Source: a virus
Reading direction: 5' to 3' (one strand)
Virus record (IMG/VR): IMGVR_UViG_3300032293_000766
Span: 62,001-126,000 of that record
Length of the DNA: 64,000 nt
Shown piece after piece: positions 26,659 through 34,732 of this stretch (positions are counted from its first letter, which is position 1; every line of letters begins with the position of its first letter). The notes below the pieces were generated by a model. It worked only from the letters and a program-made list of their open reading frames with translations, did no database searches and was not told the origin of the DNA. The translations under genes and the position numbers were made by a program.

Positions 26659-27357
26659 TTAATCATTTGTAATTTTTTCTCTAGGGAATCCTAATTCTTT
26701 TCTTTTATTATATACCGCCCCATCTCTTCCAGAAAAGAACAAAGTTTTTTTTGCAGCAAAGTCTAGATCTCCAGAATTTATATTACCTTCTCTAGAATAA
26801 TGTTCATGTTTTATAATGATATCTGGCAAGTATTTTACTTTGTTCAAAGCCTTGACCGCTTCCGTAAATTCATTATCACAATATAAACTTTTATAGTCTG
26901 GATGATATATATAACCAAAATAGTCATATAGCTTTTTACCTAATATAGATAGTGTAATCAAGCTATTTTCTGTATATCCATCATTAAAGTGCAAAGCGCC
27001 GTCCAGATTTGGGAAATGTTCTTGCATAGCACAACATATATACTCATCCCACTTATCAACCACTGGTATCATATCATCAGAAGCGCATAGCACAACGTCA
27101 AAATCTACATCAATTTTATCGTTAATGGCACTAATTTTGTTTGATTTTTCTAAGTAGTTAATTCTGTACTTCGCTTTATTTATTAATTTGCTGATCGTTT
27201 GTCTTGTGGACTCATTATTCATCGATCCATCATCTATATCACAGTTGATATTAAAAAATACATTATTATTATCCCCGCAAAGATTGTTGTATTTTTCTAT
27301 GCAATAAATGAATTTCTCTTTTCTGCACAATGTTGGAAATTGTACTAGTAAGTTCAT
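26659..27357 (-). CDS. GT-A-fold glycosyltransferase-like protein
   Basis: The 232-residue protein opens MNLLVQFPTLCRKEKF, then has a Rossmann-like half ending in the strand DFDVVLCASDDMIPVVDKWD. The SDD after a hydrophobic strand is placed like the DxD metal site of GT-A glycosyltransferases. Downstream are ALHFNDGY and HPDYKSLYCDNEF, which fit acceptor-site and FGYIYHPDYK-type segments known from GT2-like enzymes. The product is cytoplasmic; donor and acceptor sugars are unknown. It overlaps the upstream gene by 4 nt (ATGA). A glycosyl transfer role is likely but the family is not fixed. Confidence 0.55.
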   Translation of the reverse strand: MNLLVQFPTLCRKEKFIYCIEKYNNLCGDNNNVFFNINCDIDDGSMNNESTRQTISKLINKAKYRINYLEKSNKISAINDKIDVDFDVVLCASDDMIPVVDKWDEYICCAMQEHFPNLDGALHFNDGYTENSLITLSILGKKLYDYFGYIYHPDYKSLYCDNEFTEAVKALNKVKYLPDIIIKHEHYSREGNINSGDLDFAAKKTLFFSGRDGAVYNKRKELGFPREKITND

Positions 27358-28196
27358 AGCGCCCCCACTTTAGTTGCAATATCATGATTGAAATTTGAAA
27401 ATATCGCTTTTACTCTATTGATACCAGTATGTTTACTCTTAATATGTTCTTGTATATCTTTCCACTGGTAATCTTCTTTATTATTAATATCAAAAGTGTT
27501 TTCTGATTTAGTTATATTTTTAATAGCCTGTTTAATCTTTTCATTGCTTGTATGATAGTATGTGGGTACTCCATGATACAAGCTAGTATAAAAAGCTTGA
27601 GATACTATATTACTATCATCATAAATAACAAAGTTTCTATACTTGGTGCATAGCGTTGGTATTTCTAATATAGTACCCTTTATATCAGAGCTTTGCGATG
27701 ATCCAATAGTGTGATATGTTGAAAAATTAGAAGGAACTTTTACTTCTTTGTTTATACTATAGCAGCCAAGATCTATCTTGTATTCAGGAATTTGACTAAT
27801 AATTGGATTATATGGATCAAAACCCAGTGGTATATATTGTAGATTTATTTTTGACTTTAGAGTTTTGTTTATCTCATTAGTATATAATAGGGGGCAATTA
27901 ATATTTTGATCTTTAACAAGACTATTGATATTGTTTATGATGTCTTGATTGAGTCCAGTTACATTAAATACGCACTCTATATTTGTATTACTGGATATAT
28001 ATTCCACAGTTTCCTTTTTCAAAAATGAAGCATGCGTAAAAAATACGTCTGGCTTTACGGTATCAAAAATATCATACGCGCTTATATTATTCTTCCAGTA
28101 TGCTGCACTACACCCACTAATTCTATTTATAGTTTCTGTAATATACATAGACTCAGTACTAAATGCTGTAACATAATTTTGCACGATAGCCTTCAT
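27354..28196 (-). CDS. Probable GT-B-type glycosyltransferase (280 aa)
   Basis: Rossmann-like halves are visible: an N-terminal part with VKPDVFFTHASF and IECVFNVTG, and a C-terminal part with YIPLGFDP, LGCYS, RNFVIYDDSNIVSQAFYTSLYHGVPTYYHTSNE. The SLYHGVPT segment corresponds to the 'EALacGvPvv' donor-site region of GT-B enzymes such as the CgeB-like group, although the acidic residue is not clear. The gene is in the sugar cassette, overlapping its neighbours by ATGA and TAATG. Substrates cannot be inferred. It could be catalytically weak because the Glu of the usual E-x7-E motif is not seen. Confidence 0.5.
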   Translation of the reverse strand: MKAIVQNYVTAFSTESMYITETINRISGCSAAYWKNNISAYDIFDTVKPDVFFTHASFLKKETVEYISSNTNIECVFNVTGLNQDIINNINSLVKDQNINCPLLYTNEINKTLKSKINLQYIPLGFDPYNPIISQIPEYKIDLGCYSINKEVKVPSNFSTYHTIGSSQSSDIKGTILEIPTLCTKYRNFVIYDDSNIVSQAFYTSLYHGVPTYYHTSNEKIKQAIKNITKSENTFDINNKEDYQWKDIQEHIKSKHTGINRVKAIFSNFNHDIATKVGAL

Positions 28197-28894
28197 TAAA
28201 TTCCTCCAAAATTATTGATAAAGTGTGTGTGTAGTTTTTGTTTCTTTAATTCTATTAGATCATTGAGTGCTTCGAATATAAACTTTTTCTTATAAGCTTT
28301 ACTAGATACTATGCTTCTTAATGTATTTATGCTATGTATATTGTTTATCCAAAACACTTCCATCCATGAGTTATTTAGGCCAAATCCTAAGTGGTCTAAG
28401 TTTTGTTTCTCATTAGATATTACTCCGACTTCGAATCTTTGGTCTAGTGGCCCAATAATAATCCCAGACTTAGAAAAGTCTATTTTTGAAAGATTATGAA
28501 GTGGAAATAATGTTCCCCCTTTAATAACCACTACTCTGTCATTATTTATGTTATTTAGGCACAATCTAAGACTCTCTGAATCATTAGTATCATTAGCAGA
28601 ATAGTTTTCTACAAATCTTATATTCTTTGAGCTATGCGCTTCTTTGATATGATTCAATAAATCGTGCTGTTCGTTATTTATCGATATTATAATCTCTGTC
28701 ATCTTGAAATTTTCTAGTACATATGATAACTGTATATCAATTATAGACTTGTTCTTGACAGTAGATAAATATGAGATGTTTGTAGATTTTTTATCTCTAT
28801 TTATTTTATCTGCTAGAATAATAACACTAACAAGACGATCCTTAGTAGTATTGTCATTTTTAATGATATGTATGTGTTTTTTTGTTACACTCAT
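28196..28894 (-). CDS. Nucleotidyltransferase/GT-A-like protein
   Basis: Residues 22-75 read LVSVIILADKINRDKKSTNISYLSTVKNKSIIDIQLSYVL..TEIIISI. This is the layout of sugar-nucleotide nucleotidyltransferases (LAaGxGxR ... PKxLxxvxgkpxI), but the glycine-rich loop is replaced by ADKINRDKK, so catalysis is doubtful. Later segments VVVIKGGTLFP and SGIIIGPL fit the same fold. It may be a structural or diverged partner that makes or senses an activated sugar. Coupled upstream (ATGA) and downstream (TAATG) with other sugar-cassette genes. Confidence 0.45.
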   Translation of the reverse strand: MSVTKKHIHIIKNDNTTKDRLVSVIILADKINRDKKSTNISYLSTVKNKSIIDIQLSYVLENFKMTEIIISINNEQHDLLNHIKEAHSSKNIRFVENYSANDTNDSESLRLCLNNINNDRVVVIKGGTLFPLHNLSKIDFSKSGIIIGPLDQRFEVGVISNEKQNLDHLGFGLNNSWMEVFWINNIHSINTLRSIVSSKAYKKKFIFEALNDLIELKKQKLHTHFINNFGGI

Positions 28895-29643
28895 AGTTTT
28901 TTGTAATACCCTACGTCTTTAGATATTTGTATGAAATTATCTAAGGACATCCAATAACTTGGGCATGTATTAAGATAATCCCTAAAACCTTTTGTTAGAA
29001 CAAATACATTCTTATCTGACTCAATAGCAGAAAGTTTCTCCATTTGACTAGTAACTAAATCGTTTATAGTATGCAGGACAGACATATCAAATAGATTTAT
29101 ATCAGTGACAGTATAATAAAGAAAATTATTAGCTATATCGTGTTTCATCACTTGTCTTACAAATAATTTAAATGAATCCTCTACATAGTTCATTGTAATA
29201 GTTTTAATGGGTATACTTGTAAGCTTATGAAATAAATGCAATACATTATGTATATTCTTAGAAGTTACCGCGCTAGCTAATACTATAGTTAACTTAGACG
29301 TTTCATAATTAGATGCTATTATTCTATCAAAGATGCTATCAGCAACTTCCTTGGTCATATTGTTTGTATCTATTATAATACCAAAAGTCAATGCTACTTC
29401 TCTTAAGACTAGATTAGTATCTAATACGCCGTTATTCCATTCATGATTTCTATAACCATTACATACTCTAGTTATTATATATGATTTTTTTTCTTGTTGT
29501 TGAAGTTCATACGCTTCATTTCTTTCTAGAAAATGATCTAGTCGCTTTATTGCGCAATCAGTTTGCTTATTGTCTTTATAAATTGCACAAATGCAATCTA
29601 AGCAGTTAGTTTGATAGCGCTTTTCTTCTTGCTGAGATTTCAT
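28891..29643 (-). CDS. Sugar-cassette protein with N-terminal Cys cluster (250 aa)
   Basis: RBS AAGGA lies before ATG 29643. The N-terminus carries CLDCICAIYKDNKQTDCAIKR, four closely spaced Cys that could bind zinc or an Fe-S centre. The remainder alternates strands and helices (IITRVCNGYRNHEW, LTIVLASAVTSKN), compatible with a GT-A-like fold. The segment YRNHEWNNGVLDTNLVLREV near residue 65 is distinctive but unassigned. The gene overlaps the preceding methyltransferase-like gene by 38 nt and is coupled by ATGA to the next. Function unknown. Confidence 0.45.
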   Translation of the reverse strand: MKSQQEEKRYQTNCLDCICAIYKDNKQTDCAIKRLDHFLERNEAYELQQQEKKSYIITRVCNGYRNHEWNNGVLDTNLVLREVALTFGIIIDTNNMTKEVADSIFDRIIASNYETSKLTIVLASAVTSKNIHNVLHLFHKLTSIPIKTITMNYVEDSFKLFVRQVMKHDIANNFLYYTVTDINLFDMSVLHTINDLVTSQMEKLSAIESDKNVFVLTKGFRDYLNTCPSYWMSLDNFIQISKDVGYYKKL

Positions 29644-30034
29644 AATATATATCCTTCATAGTAATTTTTTCTACTGTGATTCCAGACGATTTAAGTATAT
29701 GTCGTATTTCTGACAAGTCAGATATAAAGACTTTATCTTCTATGATATTAGCATATTGTCCCATATTGATATTTCCACTTAGCACATACTGTGATAAAGT
29801 GTGCAAATCTATTCCACTTAACACTAGTTTGCACCCATAGCGCATCTTAGAAAATATAGAGTTAAATGCTTGCGACAAGTCAGCCAGCTTGATTTTTTCA
29901 AGCCCATCGATAAAGATAATTTCTTCACATGAATTATTAGATATATCTTCAAGATTAAACTTTCCATTATTTACTGCTATTGTTTCATAGCCACTTATAT
30001 TTTTACCTACATCGCTCGTAATATATAGTTTCAT
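29606..30034 (-). CDS. Methyltransferase-like protein lacking a clear SAM site (142 aa)
   Basis: The order EEIIFIDGLEKIKLADLSQAFNSIFSKMRYGCKLVLSGIDL followed by GITVEKITMKD resembles the C-terminal half of class I SAM-dependent methyltransferases: strand 4 acidic loop, helix, strand 5, 'L.pGG.lvis', then the strand 6-7 hairpin. The N-terminal GxGxG SAM loop is missing; the protein starts directly at MKLYITSDVGKNISGYE. It is short for the family (usually above 200), so it may be a pseudo-enzyme partner. ATGA overlap with the GT4 gene upstream. Confidence 0.4.
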   Translation of the reverse strand: MKLYITSDVGKNISGYETIAVNNGKFNLEDISNNSCEEIIFIDGLEKIKLADLSQAFNSIFSKMRYGCKLVLSGIDLHTLSQYVLSGNINMGQYANIIEDKVFISDLSEIRHILKSSGITVEKITMKDIYYEISARRKALSN

Positions 30035-31020
30035 GTTTGTTCCTCATAAGTTTCATCAAATACATTATTCCAACTGTTTACAAATGCTGATAGAGAAAAT
30101 CTATTTTCAATAGTTTGTCTAGCATTATTTCCAATGGTGCGTCTTAATTCTTTGTCTGCTAATAACTTAACGATATATGATCTTAATTCAGATTCATCGT
30201 TAGATATAAATCCATTTACGCCATTATCTACAATCTCTGGAATCATACAAGTCGCAGTAGATACAACGGCACAACCACAAGACATTGCTTCTAACAATGA
30301 CATGGGTATTGGACTTAATGTAGAAGTGTTGAGATACACCCCACACTCATTATACGCTTTGACAAGCTCTTCTGTATCCTTTGCTGGTTCGGATAAGCCC
30401 TTGGTATCTCCAACAAGTTTAGTTGATAATCCACTTGTTATTCTTTCCCACCCATAATAATTAAGACAATAGTCTCTCTTTATAAAATCATTGGCTACTG
30501 TAAGTATATTGTCCTGTTTTACAGCATTGTTATCCTTAAATGTTTCTGTGTCTAAGCCATGATGTATTATTTTTGTATTATACGTAATACCCCAAGCGTT
30601 TTTAGAATATTCAGATATGAATACATTTTTGTTGCCAATCATCTGTCTCATTTGATCAAATTGTTCTTTACTAATAGTCTGTGGTGTTGGCACAGTGTGT
30701 TCTAAAACAATAATCGGCAACTGTAGCCTCTCGTTTATTTGTTGAGCTACTTGATACTGCCAGAATTTACTTTGAACTAGTATGAAATCGAAGTCAAGAT
30801 AACTTGATACTTCATTTTCTGGTAAAATGTGATAATTGGCTGGAACCTCCACCTGTTCCTTATTCCATTTTTTACTTCCCTTAAGATGGAAGGAATAAAA
30901 CTCATGTCCAGTTTTACACAGCTGAGTCTCATATCTTTCGTGTGTAGGGAATGTTAATATCCTATACTTCTCTGGCTTTGCGCTATTAGCCAAACTAATT
31001 ATCTTGCTTAATTTACTCAT
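30031..31020 (-). CDS. GT4-family glycosyltransferase
   Basis: Start set at ATG 31020 (MSKLSKIIS): AAGGA lies about 8 nt upstream and the start overlaps the previous stop by 8 nt. A longer frame to 31116 would overlap the previous gene by about 100 nt. The 329-residue protein has the GT-B layout with FILVQSKFWQYQVAQ, NVFISEYSKNAWG, KIIHHGLDTETF, a TVANDFIKRDYCLNYYGW donor strand, and the signature SPIPMSLLEAMSCGCAVVSTA near residue 245, then PEIVDNGVNGF. This is the group-1 glycosyltransferase donor site. It transfers an activated sugar in the cytoplasm; substrate unknown. Confidence 0.75.
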   Translation of the reverse strand: MSKLSKIISLANSAKPEKYRILTFPTHERYETQLCKTGHEFYSFHLKGSKKWNKEQVEVPANYHILPENEVSSYLDFDFILVQSKFWQYQVAQQINERLQLPIIVLEHTVPTPQTISKEQFDQMRQMIGNKNVFISEYSKNAWGITYNTKIIHHGLDTETFKDNNAVKQDNILTVANDFIKRDYCLNYYGWERITSGLSTKLVGDTKGLSEPAKDTEELVKAYNECGVYLNTSTLSPIPMSLLEAMSCGCAVVSTATCMIPEIVDNGVNGFISNDESELRSYIVKLLADKELRRTIGNNARQTIENRFSLSAFVNSWNNVFDETYEEQT

Positions 31021-32125
31021 TGATATAATCCTTAATAAGTTTTCCAATATTTTCATATGAGAACTTTTTACCTTGCTCAAAACCACAATCTTTATTGATA
31101 TTATCTCTATTCTCATAGTAATATCTCATCGCAGCCTTTATTTCTCTTTCGCTAGGAACAAACCACTCTTCTTTTCCCGTAAAAATAAAATCAAAAGCAG
31201 CATCTTTTTGACAACAAACTGAATAAACGCCATTGACTAATGTGCCGCAATTTGTATCATTACTTAGGTATTCTTTTGGGCCACCCTCATTGCAAGCAAT
31301 TGGTGTATTTCCAAAACACATTGCGTCAAATGTAGGTATAGACCACGCTTCTCCATGCGATACATTTATGAAGCAATTGCATGAACTGTGAAGGCTTAAA
31401 ATTTGTTCTTCTTTAAGCGAACCGCATATGATAATTTCTTGCTTATATCTATTTAGATCTTTATGTATTCTTAAATTCTTTTTTATATCAGAACAAAAGT
31501 CATTTACATATCTAAAAAGTACTTCGTCACCAACGCCATACTTCTTTACTTTTAATACCAAGTCTACATTGTCATTTTCTTGAAACTCTGAGTGGAAAGA
31601 CTTGACTATACTCTCTAAATTCTTACGTTCATTTAGATCTAAAATGGTATAGAACTTAAATGTAGATAGGTCTGGAAATGCTATATGATTGTAGAATCCC
31701 CTATACTTTATCATATCAAATGTATGTGGAACTACTTTAACATTAACTAAACCGTCTGATATTAATCTGTTTTTTGCATCTGTGTTAGGAACCCAGACTT
31801 CATCCATTTGTTTGAGTGCGCCCAGCCACGGTATATGCTTAATTGTATTTGACTCAAAAACAAAATATGCAATATTCTTTTTGAATTTTTCAGTAGGCAC
31901 TAAGTGGTGTGGCAAAACGTGCTGAATGCAAACATCTATATCTTGAACATGTTTTTGCTCAAGTTCCAAAATGCGTTTAGGTAAATTTTCAACATTATCA
32001 TTTGTAAGTGTAATATTTCTACAAACTACATTTTCTCCCGCAGCATCTAGAGCTAGAATATAATCTATCGCTGCCTGCGACCAACCACTACTCTCTTTGT
32101 AATGTCCGATATATAATATGTTCAT
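31013..32125 (-). CDS. GT4-family glycosyltransferase
   Basis: 370 residues with a full GT-B architecture: N-terminal MNILYIGHYKESSGWSQAAIDYIL (glycine-containing first loop), YFVFESNTIKHIPWLGAL, DEVWVPNTDAKNRL and KVVPHTFD; C-terminal FKFYTILDLNERKNLESIV, IICGSLKEEQILSLHSSCNCFI, and the donor motif SHGEAWSIPTFDAMCFGNTPIACNEGG. Similar phage enzymes annotated as group-1 glycosyltransferases have the same 'VPN' and 'sHGE' segments. It overlaps its neighbours by 4 and 8 nt in the sugar cassette. Confidence 0.75.
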   Translation of the reverse strand: MNILYIGHYKESSGWSQAAIDYILALDAAGENVVCRNITLTNDNVENLPKRILELEQKHVQDIDVCIQHVLPHHLVPTEKFKKNIAYFVFESNTIKHIPWLGALKQMDEVWVPNTDAKNRLISDGLVNVKVVPHTFDMIKYRGFYNHIAFPDLSTFKFYTILDLNERKNLESIVKSFHSEFQENDNVDLVLKVKKYGVGDEVLFRYVNDFCSDIKKNLRIHKDLNRYKQEIIICGSLKEEQILSLHSSCNCFINVSHGEAWSIPTFDAMCFGNTPIACNEGGPKEYLSNDTNCGTLVNGVYSVCCQKDAAFDFIFTGKEEWFVPSEREIKAAMRYYYENRDNINKDCGFEQGKKFSYENIGKLIKDYINE

Positions 32126-32754
32126 TTGATGATATTCCTTAGTACTTCTTCTTTTAATTTAACTTGATCTTTTAAATTTCCATGAGTTGAGCTAATGTTA
32201 CACGCATGATATATAAATTTACCTTCGTGATTAAAAGCTTGTGCTGGAAATATTTCTGTATGTTCTATAATATCATGATGATTACATTTTAACATACGCT
32301 GTAATATTGGTTGCTCATATGATGAAAATCCTGTATTTTTTCCCTGCTGGATCATATCATTAATAATTTGTAAACTATAAGCACTGTTTTTGAAAATTAC
32401 AGCACCAATATTAATATTCCAATATCTTTCTCGCGGATCACAGCTGGTATGACATAGTAATATATCAGCTTTTTCCCTTGACATACTAATGATGTTTCTT
32501 AGATCGATACTTTGATCTACTATAATTGCATCAATATCAAGTAAAAAAATCCAATCGTGGGTTTTTTCTTCTAATAGTTGTTTAACTAAGAAGATTTTGT
32601 CCCAATATTTTTTACTTGTAGATTCTTCACTAGATGTCTTTACTACCTTATAGTCTATTCTATATTTATCAAAATAAACTTTATTATGTGGATATACTAT
32701 ATTGTATATGTCTTGAAAATTATCTTCATAATTAGAAATACATATCAGCTTCAT
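32122..32754 (-). CDS. GT-A galactosyltransferase-like protein (GT34/MNN10-like)
   Basis: Start at ATG 32754 (MKLICISNYEDNF), which overlaps the upstream stop as ATGA; a longer frame to 32805 lies inside the previous gene. The 210-residue protein has the order expected for GT34-type enzymes: strand with Asn-rich region, KKYWDKIFLVKQLLEEKTHDWIFLLDIDAIIVDQS with the DxD motif (LDIDA), later WNINIGAVIFKNSAYS and SSYEQPILQRML. The 'NiGaxifknsxxs' and 'EQ' steps are typical of this family. It would transfer a hexose using a metal-bound nucleotide sugar; acceptor unknown. Confidence 0.7.
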   Translation of the reverse strand: MKLICISNYEDNFQDIYNIVYPHNKVYFDKYRIDYKVVKTSSEESTSKKYWDKIFLVKQLLEEKTHDWIFLLDIDAIIVDQSIDLRNIISMSREKADILLCHTSCDPRERYWNINIGAVIFKNSAYSLQIINDMIQQGKNTGFSSYEQPILQRMLKCNHHDIIEHTEIFPAQAFNHEGKFIYHACNISSTHGNLKDQVKLKEEVLRNIIK

Positions 32755-34412
32755 ATATTCATTGCCTGTATTCTTTTTTGCTCCCAGTGATTCCTTCTTT
32801 CGCACAAAGCTGAAAAATGCTTATAGGCATCTTCAAAAGAGAATGGTGTTAAACGTTTACCATCAAACGCTGCTGAACTTTCATTATAATACATTCCACC
32901 AGTATTAGCGGTAGATGTTTTATATGTTAAATCTCTTGTTAACCTAGCCTCCATAAAAGTATTTAACTTTTCTGGTTCTCTTAAGACTTCAGCTATTAAC
33001 CACTGAGCTAATTGTTGATAATCAGATGTACCTCTTAATTGATCTTCTGTTAGCGGTGGAGCAGATTGAGCAATTCTAGGTGGAGACTTCCAAGATTTTT
33101 CATCTGGAATAATATCTATACTATCGAAATACTTCTCCCACTGCCCACCACTTATATGCCACTGGAAATTCTTTTCAAATAATTCCCTTGTTTTCTTACC
33201 AAGTTCTTCTCGCTCTTCCTTGGTTTTACTGAAGAATTCTAGAAATTTTTGGGCTGCAAAATCATTGTCTGGAACTGCTCTCATGCAACCAGTTTCTAGC
33301 TCTTTATACAAAGCTTTTGGTGTTAGCGGAGTTCCACCAAGTTGCCTTATGACGCTTTCCATAGCTGAGTAATCTGTAGACATAACTGGTATACCGCAAG
33401 CTGCCGCCTCTACTTGTGGAAGTCCAAATCCTTCACAGTTAGCATATTGAACGTATAGATCAAAAAGATTCATTATCATAGATAGATGTTCATAGCTTGC
33501 ACCATTTTTGACACTAGAAATAGTTGCTCCGTACTTTTGAGTAAATGGAGAAACTGTTATAGCACTCCTAAATAAGCTAGGAAATGGCTGTTTAGTGTCT
33601 GGGCATATGTATGTAAAATATACCTTACTAGCTAATTCATTTTCTTGAATTAATTCTGGTAAATCCCATCCTAGATCTGGATAACTTGTGTGACAATATA
33701 GAAAATAATTTTCTGGATCTGGTACTAATGATAAGAACTTCTTAAAAGCTATAAATAGGTCTGGATAAAGTTTTCTACGCTGATTTCTCATCACGGTGCC
33801 AATGATTTTAGCATTAGGGTTTAAACCCAAACTTTGTCTTAACGCTTCTTTATTTTCGATAGGCTTATATGCAGGATCAGCAGAAGGTGGAGAACTTCCT
33901 AGGTAATTAATTCTACCACCAGATTGTTCAGTTAATACCTTACCAGCCCAATCTGAATAAGTAAAGCAGGCGTCAGCGTTTGCATAAGTTGCAATCCATT
34001 GACGCGCCTGTGGAGCGGCATCTACAGTAGGCATAATTGCCCACTTAAAGAAGTTTCTAAATGGAGATCTTTCAACAAAGTCTAACATCCAAAAATCTCG
34101 TATATCGCAAACAACGTCTGGCTTAAAATCTAGACAAACGTCATTGAATATAAATTCACCAAACTGATTTGTTGCCATTGAGTTATAAGCATCGTGTTCC
34201 TCTCTTGGGCATTTATCATCTGGAGCTACGCCATAGTATTTCCAAGGTAAACTTAAACCTCTTGGATCATGCCTATGTCCATACGCAGCCATTTCTGCAA
34301 TTTCATACTTATTTGTACTATGTAAGTACTTTAGTATTTCTCTAGTATAAGTAGCGTATCCGGTATTTAAAAATGTAGCTTCACTACAAAATAATATTCT
34401 TTTTTTTCTCAT
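32751..34412 (-). CDS. Large GT4-family glycosyltransferase (553 aa)
   Basis: The N-terminal Rossmann half is seen in RILFCSEATFLNTGYATYTREIL (glycine-rich acceptor loop), DVVCDIRDFWMLDF, DACFTYSDWAGKVL. The C-terminal donor half is KIIGTVMRNQRRKLYPDLF, LYCHTSYPDLGW, and the E-x7-E signature CEGFGLPQVEAAACGIPVMSTD near residue 325, then FEKNFQWHISGG. The C-terminal 120 residues are an extra helical part absent from minimal GT4 enzymes. First gene of the glycosyltransferase cassette behind the polymerase block; the weak upstream RBS (AGAGAA) suggests modest translation. Confidence 0.75.
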   Translation of the reverse strand: MRKKRILFCSEATFLNTGYATYTREILKYLHSTNKYEIAEMAAYGHRHDPRGLSLPWKYYGVAPDDKCPREEHDAYNSMATNQFGEFIFNDVCLDFKPDVVCDIRDFWMLDFVERSPFRNFFKWAIMPTVDAAPQARQWIATYANADACFTYSDWAGKVLTEQSGGRINYLGSSPPSADPAYKPIENKEALRQSLGLNPNAKIIGTVMRNQRRKLYPDLFIAFKKFLSLVPDPENYFLYCHTSYPDLGWDLPELIQENELASKVYFTYICPDTKQPFPSLFRSAITVSPFTQKYGATISSVKNGASYEHLSMIMNLFDLYVQYANCEGFGLPQVEAAACGIPVMSTDYSAMESVIRQLGGTPLTPKALYKELETGCMRAVPDNDFAAQKFLEFFSKTKEEREELGKKTRELFEKNFQWHISGGQWEKYFDSIDIIPDEKSWKSPPRIAQSAPPLTEDQLRGTSDYQQLAQWLIAEVLREPEKLNTFMEARLTRDLTYKTSTANTGGMYYNESSAAFDGKRLTPFSFEDAYKHFSALCERRNHWEQKRIQAMNI

Positions 34413-34416
34413 AGTA

Positions 34417-34731
34417 TTATTCTCTATTTTCTATATTACAAATGTCAAATTCATTGATTCTAAATACTATTCTATCGTCGTTTTTTTCTACTTGTCTTGC
34501 GCTAGCATTTATAGTTATTTTAGTTCCTTTGTTAGCAAATTTTGCAATAGTTTCAGCGCCGGTATGCCACGCCTCGCAGTAAATATGTGTAGCCAACTTT
34601 GTTTTTTCGCCAGTACTTTTAGCTTTTCTGTAAGAATAAACTACTAATATAAACTCTGCTAAAGTGACTCCATCCATTTTACTTATGATTGGATCTTCTG
34701 TCAAGTATCCAGTAAATAAACAAGAATTCAT
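34417..34731 (-). CDS. ssb: Single-stranded DNA-binding protein (SSB-like, 104 aa)
   Basis: OB-fold SSB pattern throughout: MNSCLFTGYLTEDPI at the start (canonical 'N.v.LiGrLt.dP'), AEFILVVYSYRKA, KLATHIYCEAWHTGAETIAKFANKGTKITINASAR, matching the 'i.v.aWg..Ae.....KG..v.v.G.l' core. It is short, with no acidic C-terminal tail for partner binding. Start supported by GGAG upstream, 1 nt after the polymerase stop. This is the second SSB of the window (the other is at 63328-63675); location in the polymerase block indicates a replication role. Confidence 0.75.
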   Translation of the reverse strand: MNSCLFTGYLTEDPIISKMDGVTLAEFILVVYSYRKAKSTGEKTKLATHIYCEAWHTGAETIAKFANKGTKITINASARQVEKNDDRIVFRINEFDICNIENRE

Positions 34732-34732
34732 T

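Noticed and set aside
30031-30034. Riboswitch or structured leader in the leftward units
   Set aside because: Gaps are almost all under 100 nt, with leaders of about 17 nt; no recognisable aptamer fits.
31021-31116. Longer start for the GT4 gene at 30031
   Set aside because: It would overlap the previous gene by about 100 nt, whereas ATG 31020 has AAGGA and the usual short overlap.
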